Positions 63,972-64,000 of a DNA stretch of 64,000 nucleotides are shown piece by piece (the stretch's first letter is position 1; each line of letters starts with the position of its first letter). A model generated the notes under the pieces. That model was given only the letters and a program-made list of their open reading frames with translations. It did no database searches and was not told the origin of the DNA. Source of the DNA: Amorphochlora amoebiformis (taxonomy: Eukaryota > Cercozoa > Chlorarachniophyceae); assembly GCA_054601695.1 (NCBI GenBank), contig BAAHQB010000237.1, positions 1 to 64,000 on the forward strand, in the 5' to 3' direction. Both the position numbers and the translations under genes were made by a program.

Positions 63972-64000
63972 GCTTATTGCACATATATAACATCATATAC

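Overview
The window is nuclear DNA of a eukaryote, most likely a unicellular protist. The evidence is TTAGGG-type telomere repeats, many short GT-AG introns whose phases join cleanly, a plus-strand AATAAA poly(A) signal, and eukaryotic families (V-ATPase subunit a, TLC-domain protein, RRM protein, vWA/PAN-like secreted protein). I cannot name the lineage. The striking feature is the density of (TA)n microsatellite: dozens of arrays, mostly inside introns and between genes, so the longest predicted reading frames are strings of Tyr/Ile codons with no meaning. Real genes had to be rebuilt exon by exon from splice sites and phase; all exon joins here are my own predictions.

Layout. 1-3231: three copies of a 1.19-kb subtelomeric tandem repeat. 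3232-4090: a telomere-like array, perfect CCCTAA followed by a CCCTAA/CCCGACA mixture; its orientation says the chromosome interior lies to the right, yet subtelomeric repeat lies on the distal side. 5.6-6.7 kb: weak coding fragments. 6982-10514 (+): secreted vWA-domain protein, seven exons. 11511-12883 (-): frameshifted retrotransposon gag with a CCHC zinc knuckle. 15255-18586 (-): Arg/Gly-rich plus coiled-coil protein. 18795-19565 (+): long ORF of uncertain status. 20913-24336 (+): thioredoxin spread over five tiny exons. 25093-26995 (+): tail-anchored coiled-coil protein. 27556-33187 (-): a large unrecognised protein, eight exons. 34213-34446 (-) and 35500-35805 (+): terminal exons of two more genes. 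36555-51063 (+): a 20-exon gene for a disordered protein with an RRM. 52397-57675 (-): a TLC-domain membrane protein. 58061 to at least 60920 (+): the 5' part of V-ATPase subunit a, including a 29-nt microexon, with further candidate exons to the window end.

The genes look like unrelated housekeeping and surface functions; I see no operon-like cluster. The TLC and V-ATPase genes are divergent, sharing a 385-bp upstream region. Introns hold (TA)n, C-rich and GT-rich minisatellites, an interstitial TTAGGG tract, and hairpin-forming inverted repeats. No rRNA, tRNA or CRISPR array was seen.
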